Part shown: piece after piece, positions 15,982-24,409 of the stretch
Numbering within the stretch: the stretch's first letter is position 1
How the letters are laid out: each line of letters begins with the position of its first letter
Assembly (NCBI GenBank): GCA_031261635.1
Contig: JAISJH010000048.1
Location: 1 to 56,255 of the forward strand
From: Oscillospiraceae bacterium
GTDB lineage: Bacteria > Bacillota > Clostridia > Oscillospirales > Oscillospiraceae
Reading direction: 5' to 3'
DNA: 56,255 bases
The notes under the pieces: generated by a model
Database searches by the model: none
The model's input: only the letters and a program-made list of their open reading frames with translations
What the model was told of the DNA's origin: nothing
Program-made: the position numbers and the translations under genes

Positions 15982-16695
15982 CTAAATTGCCATAATTTTG
16001 GTAATCTCGCGGCGTAGTCTTGAGATTATGCGTTTTTCGAGTCTGGAGATGTAGCTTTGCGATATGCCCATTGAGTCGGCTACTTCTTTTTGGGTGAACT
16101 CGCGCGGGTGACCGAGGCCGAAGCGCAGGGAGATTATGTCGCGCTCGCGCTCGTCGAGGCTTCCCATAGCGCGGTATAGGACTTGTTTTTCCGCGTCGTC
16201 CTCCAGGGGGCGCGAAACGCTGTCGTCCTCCGTGCCGAGGACTTCCGAGAGTAGCAGTTCGTTGCCGTCCCAGTCGGTATTGAGCGGCTCGTCAAGCGAG
16301 ATGTCGCGGCGGTAGTTCGTGGTTTTACGCAGGAACATAAGTATTTCGTTCTCAATACAGCGCGAAGCGTAGGTTGCGAGCTTGATGTTCTTGTCGGGGT
16401 TGAAGGTGTTGACGGCCTTAATCAGACCGATAGTGCCGATAGACACGAGGTCGTCGGCCGGTATGCCTGTATTGTCAAAACGCCGTGCCAGGTAAACAAC
16501 GAGGCGCAAGTTGCGCTCAATCAGCGTTTGCCTGGCTTTTTCGTCGCCGCCGGAGAGGCGCGAGAGCGTTTCGAGTTCCTCCTCGCGCGTGAGCGGTGTG
16601 GGCAGGGTTTCGCCGCTTCCGACAAAGAAAATTTCCTCGGGCAGCGCAATCCCAAGTTTTTCAAGAAGCAGGTTCAGCAGTGAACGGATAAGCAT
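15982..16695 (-). CDS. sigE: Sporulation sigma factor SigE (pro-sigma-E)
   Basis: 237-aa sigma-70 family factor for early mother-cell transcription. Region 2 shows [35 protein letters not shown] in two blocks, with [18 protein letters not shown]. Region 4 ends [22 protein letters not shown]. The N-terminus [15 protein letters not shown] matches the hydrophobic/amphipathic pro-sequence removed by SpoIIGA. The start at 16695 is fixed by a strong AAGGAGGAAC; the frame extends upstream through repeat sequence. It lies downstream of spoIIGA, with a 93-bp family B element inserted between them. sigG, which often follows, is not here. Confidence 0.96.
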   Translation of the reverse strand: MLIRSLLNLLLEKLGIALPEEIFFVGSGETLPTPLTREEELETLSRLSGGDEKARQTLIERNLRLVVYLARRFDNTGIPADDLVSIGTIGLIKAVNTFNPDKNIKLATYASRCIENEILMFLRKTTNYRRDISLDEPLNTDWDGNELLLSEVLGTEDDSVSRPLEDDAEKQVLYRAMGSLDERERDIISLRFGLGHPREFTQKEVADSMGISQSYISRLEKRIISRLRREITKIMAI

Positions 16696-16755
16696 TGTGT
16701 GTTCCTCCTTGTTGGTGGGTTGGTTTGGTGGTTGTGGGGGTGGTTGGGTTCTAAT

Positions 16756-16848
16756 TGTAGGGGTCGATGCCCACATCGACCCGATGGTTTTGAGGATAAC
16801 ATTTTAATGTGACAAACCCGCGGGTCGATGTGGGCATCGACCCCTACA
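16756..16848. repeat. Family B paired-hairpin element inside the spoIIG operon
   Basis: 93 bp, TGTAGGGGTCGATGCCCACA at the left and an inverted GGGTCGATGTGGGCATCGAC plus CCCTACA at the right. The same arm sequence occurs inside the coding region at 52285. Confidence 0.88.
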
Positions 16849-16871
16849 TACGCGAATAGGTATATTGTCAA

Positions 16872-17648
16872 TTACAAAATGCCGCCGTATGCGTTGATTT
16901 CGCTTGGCGATACGGCTACGAGCCGGGTTTGTAGGGGTTTGCCGTCGGCTGTTACGTTGTCGGCGTAGAACGCCAGTAGCAGTCCGCCGCCGGAGAGGGT
17001 TTTGTAGGGCAGGAGCGCTGTGCGTAGTTCGGGGTTGGTTTTTGATAGTGTTATAACCGCGTCGGCGGCGTTTTCCCGCCGCATTTTTAATATGTCGCGC
17101 AGTTCGGAGTAGTTCACGATTGGGACAATTTCGCCTGAAAAAGGGTCGCGCAGCGCGTTGCCTGTATCTCGCAGTACGGGGAAGCGCGTTGTTTTTCCGT
17201 TCAGGGCGATTTCGAGTTTTACAGTTTGCCGGAGCGCCGCGCTTTGCTTTGTGGCGGCGAATTTGAGCGTCAGCGTCAGCACCGCGTAGGCGACGGCGAC
17301 CGTAAGAAGCAGGGTCTTAAAACTTGCGTTACTGACAAGCAGCGTCGCTCCGGCAAAGGCGGCTCCCACGGCGAACATAACGAGTACCGCTTTGAAAAAA
17401 GCGCGCTTCTCCCCGAAGGCTATCAGCGACAAGAGTACGCCGATTGCCAGACGCACCGGCAAGGCCGATACCGGCGGCGGTACGCCCGGCAACACGGTAC
17501 ATACTGCATACGCCGCTCCGGCAAACGCGGCGGCCGCGACGCGCAAACGCTTTGAGGCAAACCCGCAGAGTTTTCCGGTTGCCAAAAGCAGGAGGTAGTT
17601 GACAACGCCGTTCAATACGAACAGCTGGTCTATGTAAATAACTCTCAT
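16872..17648 (-). CDS. spoIIGA: SpoIIGA, pro-sigma-E processing aspartic protease
   Basis: 258 aa. The N-terminal half has about five membrane segments (residues 5-130) beginning MRVIYIDQLFVLNGVVNYLL. The C-terminal half is the aspartic-protease-like domain with the catalytic LRDTGNALRDPFSG (Asp161-Thr-Gly). It sits in the septal membrane of the sporangium and cleaves the SigE pro-sequence after a signal from SpoIIR. The start matches the family N-terminus but has no ribosome binding site, and its ATG lies 7 nt after a -10 box. Upstream of sigE as in Bacillus and Clostridium. Confidence 0.95.
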   Translation of the reverse strand: MRVIYIDQLFVLNGVVNYLLLLATGKLCGFASKRLRVAAAAFAGAAYAVCTVLPGVPPPVSALPVRLAIGVLLSLIAFGEKRAFFKAVLVMFAVGAAFAGATLLVSNASFKTLLLTVAVAYAVLTLTLKFAATKQSAALRQTVKLEIALNGKTTRFPVLRDTGNALRDPFSGEIVPIVNYSELRDILKMRRENAADAVITLSKTNPELRTALLPYKTLSGGGLLLAFYADNVTADGKPLQTRLVAVSPSEINAYGGIL

Positions 17649-17655
17649 ACGCGCT

Positions 17656-17688
17656 AGTATAGCACAAGCTGTCCGCGGAATGTGTCAA
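17656..17688 (-). promoter_or_regulatory. Candidate spoIIG promoter with 21-bp spacer
   Basis: Minus strand: TTGACA (17688-17683), 21-bp spacer, TATACT (17661-17656). The B. subtilis spoIIG promoter is a sigma-A promoter with an unusually long 22-bp spacer that needs Spo0A~P. The -35 region reads TTTGACA, one mismatch from the 0A box TTCGACA. A second candidate, an extended -10 TGTTATAAT, lies at 17715-17707. Confidence 0.6.
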
Positions 17689-17715
17689 ACGGAATAACGG
17701 GGAATAATTATAACA

Positions 17716-18280
17716 GTGTGTCCGCGTGGTGCGGGGGCAAGGGCGCACGCCCTGCCCGTCATTGCGAAGCACCGCAAGGCTTGCGATACGTAGGACGTTA
17801 CAGGTGCGAAGCAATCCAGTGCCGGGGGGACAACATACGTCCTACGTCCCCACGTATCGCAGGGTTGTACGTCAACCCTGGATTGCTTCGCCGCATATCA
17901 ATGGTACGTATCGCAAGTGCGGTGGCGGCTTCGCAAAGACGGGCTGGGCGAAGCCCAGCCCTGTCCCGGCGCAGTGCGCCGGGACGGTGGACGGGGTTAC
18001 GTCCGCGCACGGCGCGGGGAGGGCGGACGGGGTTGCGCCGCGCAGGGCGCGGGGAACCACCCCGCCGCCTACGGCGGCACCCCTCCCAAGAGGGGAATTT
18101 ACGGGGGAGGGCGGGTTTGAAACCCGCCCCTACGCCCCCCCCGCGCAACCAACGTCTAAGCCCATTCCCCTCTGTGGAGGGGTGCCGCCCGCAGGCGGCA
18201 GGGTGGTTTCCCCCGCAGGACGCAACCCACGTCCAAACCCCCGTCTCTGATATTTGATATTTGATAACTGTTAATTGTAA
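17716..18280. repeat. Composite repeat region between spoIIGA and flbD
   Basis: About 570 bp without a gene. It holds a family A element (17756-17942), GGGCTGGGCGAAGCCCAGCCC and TCCCGGCGCAGTGCGCCGGGA hairpins, family C arms (18048-18095 and 18160-18215), and a family B hairpin (18108-18134). It ends with the family D right end CTGATATTTGATATTTGATA (18247-18266). ORFs here are by-products of GC-rich repeats. Confidence 0.85.
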
Positions 18281-18288
18281 ACTAAAAC

Positions 18289-18317
18289 TTGACAAAAGCG
18301 GCAGTATGGTATATAAT
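18289..18317 (+). promoter_or_regulatory. Sigma-A promoter of flbD, leaderless geometry
   Basis: TTGACA (18289-18294), 17-bp spacer, TATAAT (18312-18317). The ATG at 18326 follows after only 8 nt, with no ribosome binding site between. Confidence 0.85.
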
Positions 18318-18325
18318 GTAGCGGT

Positions 18326-18523
18326 ATGATAAAACTTACACGGGTTAACGGCGAGACGTTCTTTTTGAACTCTGACAAAATCGAATACATTGACGAAGGC
18401 GTTGAGAGCGTTATCTCTACGGAGAGCGGGCGGCGCTTTGTCGTGCTTGAAAGTCCCGAGGATATTATCGAGGCCGTTATTGTGGCAAGGCGCAGGTACT
18501 ACGGCCGTTTCACCGCCGAATGA
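18326..18523 (+). CDS. FlbD family flagellar protein
   Basis: 65 aa. MIKLTRVNGETFFLNSDKIEYI is the family signature, followed by a VISTESGRRFVVLES strand and a DIIEAV helix. FlbD proteins are small cytoplasmic proteins encoded between flgE and motA in spirochaete and Firmicute flagellar operons; their exact role is unclear. Here the only flagellar neighbour is a FliL-like gene directly downstream, with motA/motB absent. The promoter and start codon geometry implies a leaderless mRNA. Confidence 0.88.
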   Translation: MIKLTRVNGETFFLNSDKIEYIDEGVESVISTESGRRFVVLESPEDIIEAVIVARRRYYGRFTAE

Positions 18524-18534
18524 AGGAGTTAACT

Positions 18535-19041
18535 ATGAAAAAGTGGATTTCCCTGATACTTATACTTTTATGCTTCGCGCTGCTTGCAAGCTGCGGAAAG
18601 AAAGAGGAGGAGGCGGCTCCGCCGGAGGAGGACGACGAGGAGGAAATCGTCGTAACCTTCGACTACGCGGCGGGAGTATTCACGACTAACCTCGCTCCGA
18701 GCGAGAATAAGGCTACGCATATCATTCAGACTGATATAACGCTGAAGCTGAAAAGCCAGAAATTTCTTGATACATTAAACGGCTCAACAGGCGAGGCCGA
18801 GGCGGCAGGCGGTCACGGAGCAAGCGCGGAATCCGAGGGCGGCGGCGTGGCGGCGACGAACCTCCTGCGTATTCGCGATACGATTACCTTTGTGCTTCGG
18901 AACACCACGGCCGAGGAAATAACCGCCGACGACGTGAATAAACAGCAGTCACTGCGTGACGAAATAACCGCCGCGCTCAATGAGGAGTTCGAGACCAAGA
19001 GCTTTGTCGGGGTAAGCTTCGGCAACTTCGTAGTGTCATAA
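18535..19041 (+). CDS. FliL-like lipoprotein
   Basis: 168 aa. The N-terminus MKKWISLILILLCFALLASCG is a lipoprotein signal with the lipobox LAS-Cys20. After an acidic linker (residues 23-36), the C-terminal half carries the FliL pattern: LRIRDTITFVLRNTTAEEI, LRDEITAALNEEF, and the closing VGVSFGNFVVS. Normal FliL is anchored by an uncleaved transmembrane helix and tunes stator output; lipid anchoring here is unusual. The start at 18535 follows AAGGAG at 18523-18528; an earlier ATG at 18520 overlaps the flbD stop but precedes the ribosome binding site. miaA begins directly after its stop codon. Confidence 0.82.
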   Translation: MKKWISLILILLCFALLASCGKKEEEAAPPEEDDEEEIVVTFDYAAGVFTTNLAPSENKATHIIQTDITLKLKSQKFLDTLNGSTGEAEAAGGHGASAESEGGGVAATNLLRIRDTITFVLRNTTAEEITADDVNKQQSLRDEITAALNEEFETKSFVGVSFGNFVVS

Positions 19042-19947
19042 ATGAAGCCGGACGTAACGGTAATAACAGGACCTACAGCAACGGGGAAAACCGCCGTTGC
19101 TGTAGCCTTTGCTTTAGAATACGGCGGCGAAATAGTCAACGCGGACGCTATGGCGGTCTATCGCGGAATGGATATCGGCACGGCAAAGCCCGGGGCAGGG
19201 GAGAGGCGCGGGGTTCCGCACCATCTGCTTGACGTTGCGGAGGCGGGTGCGGAGTACACTGTCGCGGAGTACGTGAAAGCCGCGTCTGCCGCTATTGAGG
19301 ATATTTTAAGCCGTGGTAAACGCCCTGTTATAGTCGGCGGTACGCTGTTCTATATCGAATCCCTCCTGAAAAACCGTGAGTTTGCCGAGGGTAGTGAAAA
19401 AATTCGCGCGGAGCTTGAAGCGTATTCTACCGAGCGGCTTATAAGCGAGCTTCAAGCTGTAGACCCCATTAGCGCGGACAAGCTATCAGACAGGCGGCGC
19501 ATTGTTCGGGCTTTAGAAGTTTTCCGCGTCAACGGCCGCACGATATCGGATTTTAATAACGCCGACAAACTGCGTCCTAATGTTTATAGCGCTGATGTGT
19601 TTATTCTGAACTACGCTAAACGCGAAATTTTGTATAACGCGATTGACAAAAGGGTTAGTTCTATGGTAGAATTAGGATTGTTAGACGAAGCCCGCGAATT
19701 ATACGGGCGCGGAGTGCGGACGGCGGCTATCGGCTATAAAGAACTGTTTGACTATTTTGAGGGGCTGTCGAGTTTTAATGAAGCCATTGAGATAGTCAGG
19801 CGCAAGAGCCGAAACTACGCGAAGCGTCAGCTTACCTGGCTGCGTCATTCCCCGCTTGCGGGTAGTGCGGAGCTTATTGAGTGGGTCGAAAAACCCGATG
19901 TTCAACAATTTATGGAGAGAGTTTATGGAAAGCGCGTATCTGTCTAA
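19042..19947 (+). CDS. miaA: tRNA dimethylallyltransferase
   Basis: 301 aa. Adds the isopentenyl group to A37 of tRNAs reading UNN codons. The P-loop is GPTATGKTAVAVAFA, followed by DAMAVYRGMDIGTAKP, VPHHLLDV, IVGGTLFYIESLL and the C-terminal YAKRQLTWLRH. In the usual DSxQVY motif this copy has DAMAVY. The ATG abuts the previous stop codon, and hfq begins inside its last 23 nt, so flbD, fliL, miaA, hfq and the HlyD-like gene form one tightly packed unit. Confidence 0.95.
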   Translation: MKPDVTVITGPTATGKTAVAVAFALEYGGEIVNADAMAVYRGMDIGTAKPGAGERRGVPHHLLDVAEAGAEYTVAEYVKAASAAIEDILSRGKRPVIVGGTLFYIESLLKNREFAEGSEKIRAELEAYSTERLISELQAVDPISADKLSDRRRIVRALEVFRVNGRTISDFNNADKLRPNVYSADVFILNYAKREILYNAIDKRVSSMVELGLLDEARELYGRGVRTAAIGYKELFDYFEGLSSFNEAIEIVRRKSRNYAKRQLTWLRHSPLAGSAELIEWVEKPDVQQFMERVYGKRVSV

Positions 19948-20158
19948 AATAGTATCTGACAAAATTTCCGTCGTTGTGTTTCTTGTCAACGGCTATCAGC
20001 TTCGCGGCGAAGTCAGCGCGTTTGACGATACCACAATAATTGTCGAGAACGCTAAGGAGTGTCAGCTTGTGTATAAAACGGCAATCTCGACGATTGTCCC
20101 GGCTAAGACTGTACCGGGCTTTACGGCGCGTAATCTGCGCGGGAGTGAGGACAAATGA
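19925..20158 (+). CDS. hfq: RNA chaperone Hfq
   Basis: 77 aa Sm-like protein; mediates sRNA-mRNA pairing as a hexamer. Sm1 is YLSKIVSDKISVVVFLVNGYQLRGEV with FDDTTIIVEN; Sm2 is LVYKTAISTIVP. The usual Y-K-H-A-I-S-T of Sm2 reads Y-K-T-A-I-S-T, so the conserved His of the proximal uridine-binding pore is Thr. The start at 19925 follows GGAGAG; longer frames read through miaA. miaA-hfq order is conserved in bacteria. Its stop overlaps the start of the next gene (ATGA). Confidence 0.95.
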   Translation: MESAYLSKIVSDKISVVVFLVNGYQLRGEVSAFDDTTIIVENAKECQLVYKTAISTIVPAKTVPGFTARNLRGSEDK

Positions 20159-21324
20159 GCAGCGGCCCTGTAAAATTTTTGAGCGTTATCATAGCGTTTG
20201 CGGTTCTCCTGTATTTTGGGATACCGCTGTTTGGTATGCTCGAGGAGGGTCCCGGAACCGTTGTCGCGGAGAATTACACGGCCAAGATATCCGCGCCGCT
20301 CTCCGGGGGGATAATACTGCGCGACGAGGAATACGTAGAGTATCCGGGCGGGATTTACGTAGACGTTACGGCGGTTCCCGGCAAGCACCTTTCAAAAGGA
20401 CAGGCTATAGCGGTTCTCTATAGTTCGGAGGCGTTGTGGCAGGGTTCCGTGCGCGTTCGCGAGATTGACGAAAACCTCCGGCTCTTAAATGAAGTAAGCG
20501 GCGGCGACAAGCTCGCGGCAAAGCTGAAAACGCTTACAACGGAGCTTCGCGAACTGCCGCCGAGCAGCGACCCCGTTTCGGCGGGAACACTTGCGGTTCA
20601 GATAGATTATTTATTAAAAAACGGCGATAATATAGCCGCCATTGCCGCGCAATTAAAAACCGAACGCGCCGGCATAGCCTACAGCTCATCGGGAACCGTG
20701 GCGGCGAAGCAGCCGGGTGTGTTTTACGATAAGCCTGACGGCTTTGTAACCTATAAAGGCAGTCCGCTGAATATTACGACCGACGAACTCGCGCGCTTGC
20801 GTTCGCTAAACCCCGCAGTAGGCTTTGACGTTGCCGGAGCGATGGTGTACGGTACGACCTGGTACTACGCCGCTGAAACCGATAACGCTAACGCGAAGGC
20901 GCTTGACGGTATAACACCCGGCGACAGGGGGCGTGTCGTCCCCGTGCTGTTTGACGGTACTAAAAACCCGGTTGACCTGAAAATCGAAACGGTTAACTAC
21001 AGCGAAAAGGGTAATGCGGTGATTGTTTTTAGCTGTAAGACCGCGCTGGCTGATTTCCTCGGCCTGCGCTTCTCTGACGCTAAAGCGATAACGAAAGAAT
21101 ACAGCGGCCTGTTTGTGCCGCGCGGCGCGGTTAAGGTGGAGAACTCGAAGCCCTGCGTCTATATAGTATCCGGTCCCTTTGCCCTGCGGAAATATATTGA
21201 TATTCTGACGGAGGAGGACAACGGCTACGTGGTAAAAATAGACCCCGGCGACACAAGTGGTCTGCGTATGGGCGATATAATGCTGATAGGCGGTAAGGAT
21301 TTATATGACGGGAAAATTTTGTGA
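20155..21324 (+). CDS. HlyD-like membrane-anchored adaptor protein
   Basis: 389 aa. One N-terminal membrane segment (about residues 6-27) is followed by an extracytoplasmic region with a biotinyl-lipoyl-like hairpin (TVVAENYTAKISAPLSGGIIL...VPGKHLSKGQAIAVLYSS). A helical hairpin follows (about 105-170), then beta-rich domains ending in VYIVSGPFALRKYIDIL and GLRMGDIMLIGG, as in HlyD/MacA adaptors. No exporter partner is encoded adjacent. It is co-translated with hfq through an ATGA overlap, an arrangement seen in other Clostridia. Transport partner unknown. Confidence 0.82.
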   Translation: MSSGPVKFLSVIIAFAVLLYFGIPLFGMLEEGPGTVVAENYTAKISAPLSGGIILRDEEYVEYPGGIYVDVTAVPGKHLSKGQAIAVLYSSEALWQGSVRVREIDENLRLLNEVSGGDKLAAKLKTLTTELRELPPSSDPVSAGTLAVQIDYLLKNGDNIAAIAAQLKTERAGIAYSSSGTVAAKQPGVFYDKPDGFVTYKGSPLNITTDELARLRSLNPAVGFDVAGAMVYGTTWYYAAETDNANAKALDGITPGDRGRVVPVLFDGTKNPVDLKIETVNYSEKGNAVIVFSCKTALADFLGLRFSDAKAITKEYSGLFVPRGAVKVENSKPCVYIVSGPFALRKYIDILTEEDNGYVVKIDPGDTSGLRMGDIMLIGGKDLYDGKIL

Positions 21325-21694
21325 CAAGCGGTTTTATGTGACGAGCAGTTTTAATGGGAACTGTATTGGTAGCTGTATATAAAGTTGTTTTTGAAACGCT
21401 ACAAAGTCCGTCATTGCGAGCGCCGGGAAGCCCAACAGACACGCGGGTATAGGCGCGAAGCAATCCAGTGCCGCAGTCCGCAGATACCGTATGTTACGCT
21501 CCCGGCACTGGATTGCCGCGCCGGTCTCATTGGTACGTATCTCGGGCTTTCCGCGGCTCGCAATGACGGGTTCTTGGCTCTCTGCCTTTTGACTGCACCT
21601 TTTTGAATACACCCTTGAATACACCCTTGAATACACCCTCTTGAATACACCACTTTACTTTTGAATACACAATCTTAACAACGGAGGTTAACAA
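21325..21694. repeat. Family A element 21408-21569 plus GAATACACC tandem repeat 21599-21672
   Basis: No gene is seen. The family A element runs from CCGTCATTGCGAGCGCC to GCGGCTCGCAATGACGG. Next come five copies of a TTGAATACACC-like unit in about 74 bp, three of them spaced 12 bp apart. An ACGGAGG ribosome binding site for purL is at about 21680. Confidence 0.85.
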
Positions 21695-24409
21695 ATGGTA
21701 TATCGTTCCTACACGCTGAAACGCGAGGACGTTGAGGCGCGGAATGTTCTTAGCGACCTGCGCGAAAATCTTGGGATTGCGGGCTTGACGGCTTGCCGTA
21801 TCGCTCACCGCTATGATATTGAGAGCGTTTCAGCCGCCGCGCTTGACGCCGCTAAAAACGGCGTTTTATCGGAACCTCCGCTTGACGAGTTTTACGAAGC
21901 GGAGCTTCCCATTGCCTTAACTTCATCGGCGGCCTTAAAACTCGCCGTGGAAGCGCTTCCCGGGCAGTATGACCAGCGCGCCGACAGTCTGGCGCAGTGT
22001 CTGCAAATACTGTCAGGCGGCGAGCGTCCCGCTACCGCCTACGCTAAAGTTTATCTGTTTTATGGCGATTTAAGCGAAGCTGATGTTAACCGCGTTAAAG
22101 CGTACCTGATTAACCCTGTTGACAGCCGCGAAGCTTCGCCCGCGCTTCCCGCTACGCTAATAGCGGGTTTTAGCGAGCCGCCGGAAGTGGCGCGGATTGA
22201 GAACTTTTTTACAGCTGAACCCGTTGACATTATCGTAGAATACAGGCTCGCTATGGACGAAGCCGACCTGCTTACTATGCGCGAATATTTCAAAAGCGAA
22301 AACCGTCTGCCGACCGTAGCAGAGCTTCGCGTTATCGACACGTACTGGAGCGACCACTGCCGCCATACGACGTTTTTGACGGAGTTTCTGAATGTTACGA
22401 TTGACGACCCGGAGGTTCAGAAAGCCTATGACAGCTATTTAGAACTTCGTAAGGAACTCGGGACGGATAAGCCGATAACCTTAATGGATATTGCGACCAT
22501 AGGCGCGAAAGTTTTGCGTAAGCGCGGCGGTTTGAAAAATCTTGATATCAGCGACGAGGTAAACGCCTGTTCAATCCGTATTGACGCTAAAATTGACGGT
22601 AAAGACGAGGACTGGTTATTGCTTTTCAAGAACGAAACGCATAATCACCCTACGGAGATTGAGCCCTTTGGCGGCGCGGCTACCTGCATAGGCGGCGCAA
22701 TACGCGACCCGCTCTCGGGACGCGCCTATGTGTATCAGGCTATGCGGGTTACGGGCTGCGCCGACCCGCGCATTTCTGTCGCTAATACGCGCCCCGGGAA
22801 ACTTCCGCAAAAAAAGCTCACGACTACGGCCGCTCACGGCTATTCTAGCTACGGTAATCAAATCGGGCTTGCAACGGGTCTGGTAGAGGAAATATATCAC
22901 CCCGGCTACGAGGCTAAACGTCTCGAAGTCGGCGCGGTTGTCGGGGCTGTGCCTTATAAAAACGTGCGCCGCGAAACTCCCGCGCCCGGCGATGTTATAT
23001 TGCTCCTGGGGGGACGCACGGGGCGCGACGGAATAGGCGGCGCGACGGGTAGCAGTAAATCGCATAACGCAAGCACGACCGAACTAAACGGCGCGGAGGT
23101 TCAAAAGGGCAACGCCCCCGAGGAGCGCAAACTACAGCGGCTCTTTAGAAACCCGGAGGCGGCAAGGCGTATCAAGCGTTGCAATGATTTTGGCGCGGGC
23201 GGCGTGGCGGTCGCGATTGGCGAACTCGCGGACGGCGTAGCGGTTAACCTCTCGGCGGTGCTGAAAAAATACGCGGGGCTTGACGCTACAGAGCTTGCAA
23301 TCAGCGAATCGCAGGAGCGTATGGCGGTTGTTGTTTCCCCGGAGGACGCGCCCCGCTTTATAGAACTCGCGAACGCTGAAAACTTAGAGTGCGTACAGGT
23401 TGCGGAGGTTACGGCGGAGCCGCGAATGGTTCTAAGGCATAACGGCAAGGTTGTTGCAGACTTAGCGCGTGAGTTTCTTAATTCAAACGGGGCGCGTAAA
23501 TACGCCGACGCTTACGTTGAGGAGTTTCCTACGCTCGCGCCGTATATTTCTAACGAGCCGCTTGACACGCTTGTTGAAAAACTGTGGTTCTGCTCACAGC
23601 AGCGGCTGAATGAACGCTTTGACAGCTCTATCGGCGCGGGTAGCGTACTGGTTCCCTACGGCGGCAGGTTCCAGCGTACTCCCGCGCAGGTTATGGCTGC
23701 GTTGCTCCCCGCTCGCGGGGCTGAAACCTGCTCGGTTATGAGTTTTGCCTTTGACCCCTATGATTCGGAGGCTAATCCGTTTAGCGCGGCTTATAACGCG
23801 GTTATTCTGAGCGTTGCGAAGCTTGTCGCGGCGGGTTGCGATTATCATAGCGCGTATTTGACGTTTCAGGAGTATTTTGAGCGTTTGCGCGATGAGCCAG
23901 AGCGTTGGGGTAAACCCTTCGCGGCACTGCTGGGCGCGCTCTCGGCTCAAATTGAACTCGGGATTGCCGCTATCGGCGGTAAGGATTCTATGTCCGGGAG
24001 CTATGAGGACCTTGACGTGCCGCCTACGCTTATTTCGTTCGCGATTGCCCCTGCCGACGCTTCGGTTATAATCTCGCCGGAGTTTAAGGAGGCGGGACAC
24101 GGCGTTTACCTTTTTGAACGAGCCGACTGGGAGCGTATAACGCGCCTCATCGCGGAGGGAAAAATAATCTCCGCGTGGGCTGTGGATACTAACGGCGTAG
24201 AGGGCGGCATTTTCAAGATGTCAGTAGGCAACGAGATAGGTTTTGACGGCGTGGGTGTTGATGCTATACAGGCGGAGCCCGGCTCGGTAATAGCCGAATG
24301 TACAGAGACAATAGACGGCGCGAGACTGCTCGGCACGACTACCGCGGATTTCAAATGGGGCGAACTTACGACAAAATGGGAGGGCGTATTATGCAAGGTA
24401 TTCAATTGA
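21695..24409 (+). CDS. purL: Phosphoribosylformylglycinamidine synthase, synthetase part (large clostridial type, glutaminase missing)
   Basis: 904 aa. Catalyses the ATP-dependent FGAR to FGAM step of purine synthesis. Residues 1-150 match the PurS-like N-terminal domain of single-chain PurL. The catalytic DTYWSDHCRHTTF lies at about 216-228, then NETHNHPTEIEPFGGAATC, GGRTGRDGIGGATGSS and IGGKDSMSG. It is the large clostridial form, yet ends at KWEGVLCKVFN where single-chain enzymes continue into the glutaminase. That domain is the next gene, overlapping by 19 nt in another frame. This is a split of the usual roughly 1240-aa polypeptide. Confidence 0.95.
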   Translation: MVYRSYTLKREDVEARNVLSDLRENLGIAGLTACRIAHRYDIESVSAAALDAAKNGVLSEPPLDEFYEAELPIALTSSAALKLAVEALPGQYDQRADSLAQCLQILSGGERPATAYAKVYLFYGDLSEADVNRVKAYLINPVDSREASPALPATLIAGFSEPPEVARIENFFTAEPVDIIVEYRLAMDEADLLTMREYFKSENRLPTVAELRVIDTYWSDHCRHTTFLTEFLNVTIDDPEVQKAYDSYLELRKELGTDKPITLMDIATIGAKVLRKRGGLKNLDISDEVNACSIRIDAKIDGKDEDWLLLFKNETHNHPTEIEPFGGAATCIGGAIRDPLSGRAYVYQAMRVTGCADPRISVANTRPGKLPQKKLTTTAAHGYSSYGNQIGLATGLVEEIYHPGYEAKRLEVGAVVGAVPYKNVRRETPAPGDVILLLGGRTGRDGIGGATGSSKSHNASTTELNGAEVQKGNAPEERKLQRLFRNPEAARRIKRCNDFGAGGVAVAIGELADGVAVNLSAVLKKYAGLDATELAISESQERMAVVVSPEDAPRFIELANAENLECVQVAEVTAEPRMVLRHNGKVVADLAREFLNSNGARKYADAYVEEFPTLAPYISNEPLDTLVEKLWFCSQQRLNERFDSSIGAGSVLVPYGGRFQRTPAQVMAALLPARGAETCSVMSFAFDPYDSEANPFSAAYNAVILSVAKLVAAGCDYHSAYLTFQEYFERLRDEPERWGKPFAALLGALSAQIELGIAAIGGKDSMSGSYEDLDVPPTLISFAIAPADASVIISPEFKEAGHGVYLFERADWERITRLIAEGKIISAWAVDTNGVEGGIFKMSVGNEIGFDGVGVDAIQAEPGSVIAECTETIDGARLLGTTTADFKWGELTTKWEGVLCKVFN

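Noticed and set aside
17682-18257. Open frames of 170-190 aa in the spoIIGA-flbD gap
   Set aside because: They are made entirely of GC-rich palindromic repeats, on both strands and several frames, and have no family match.
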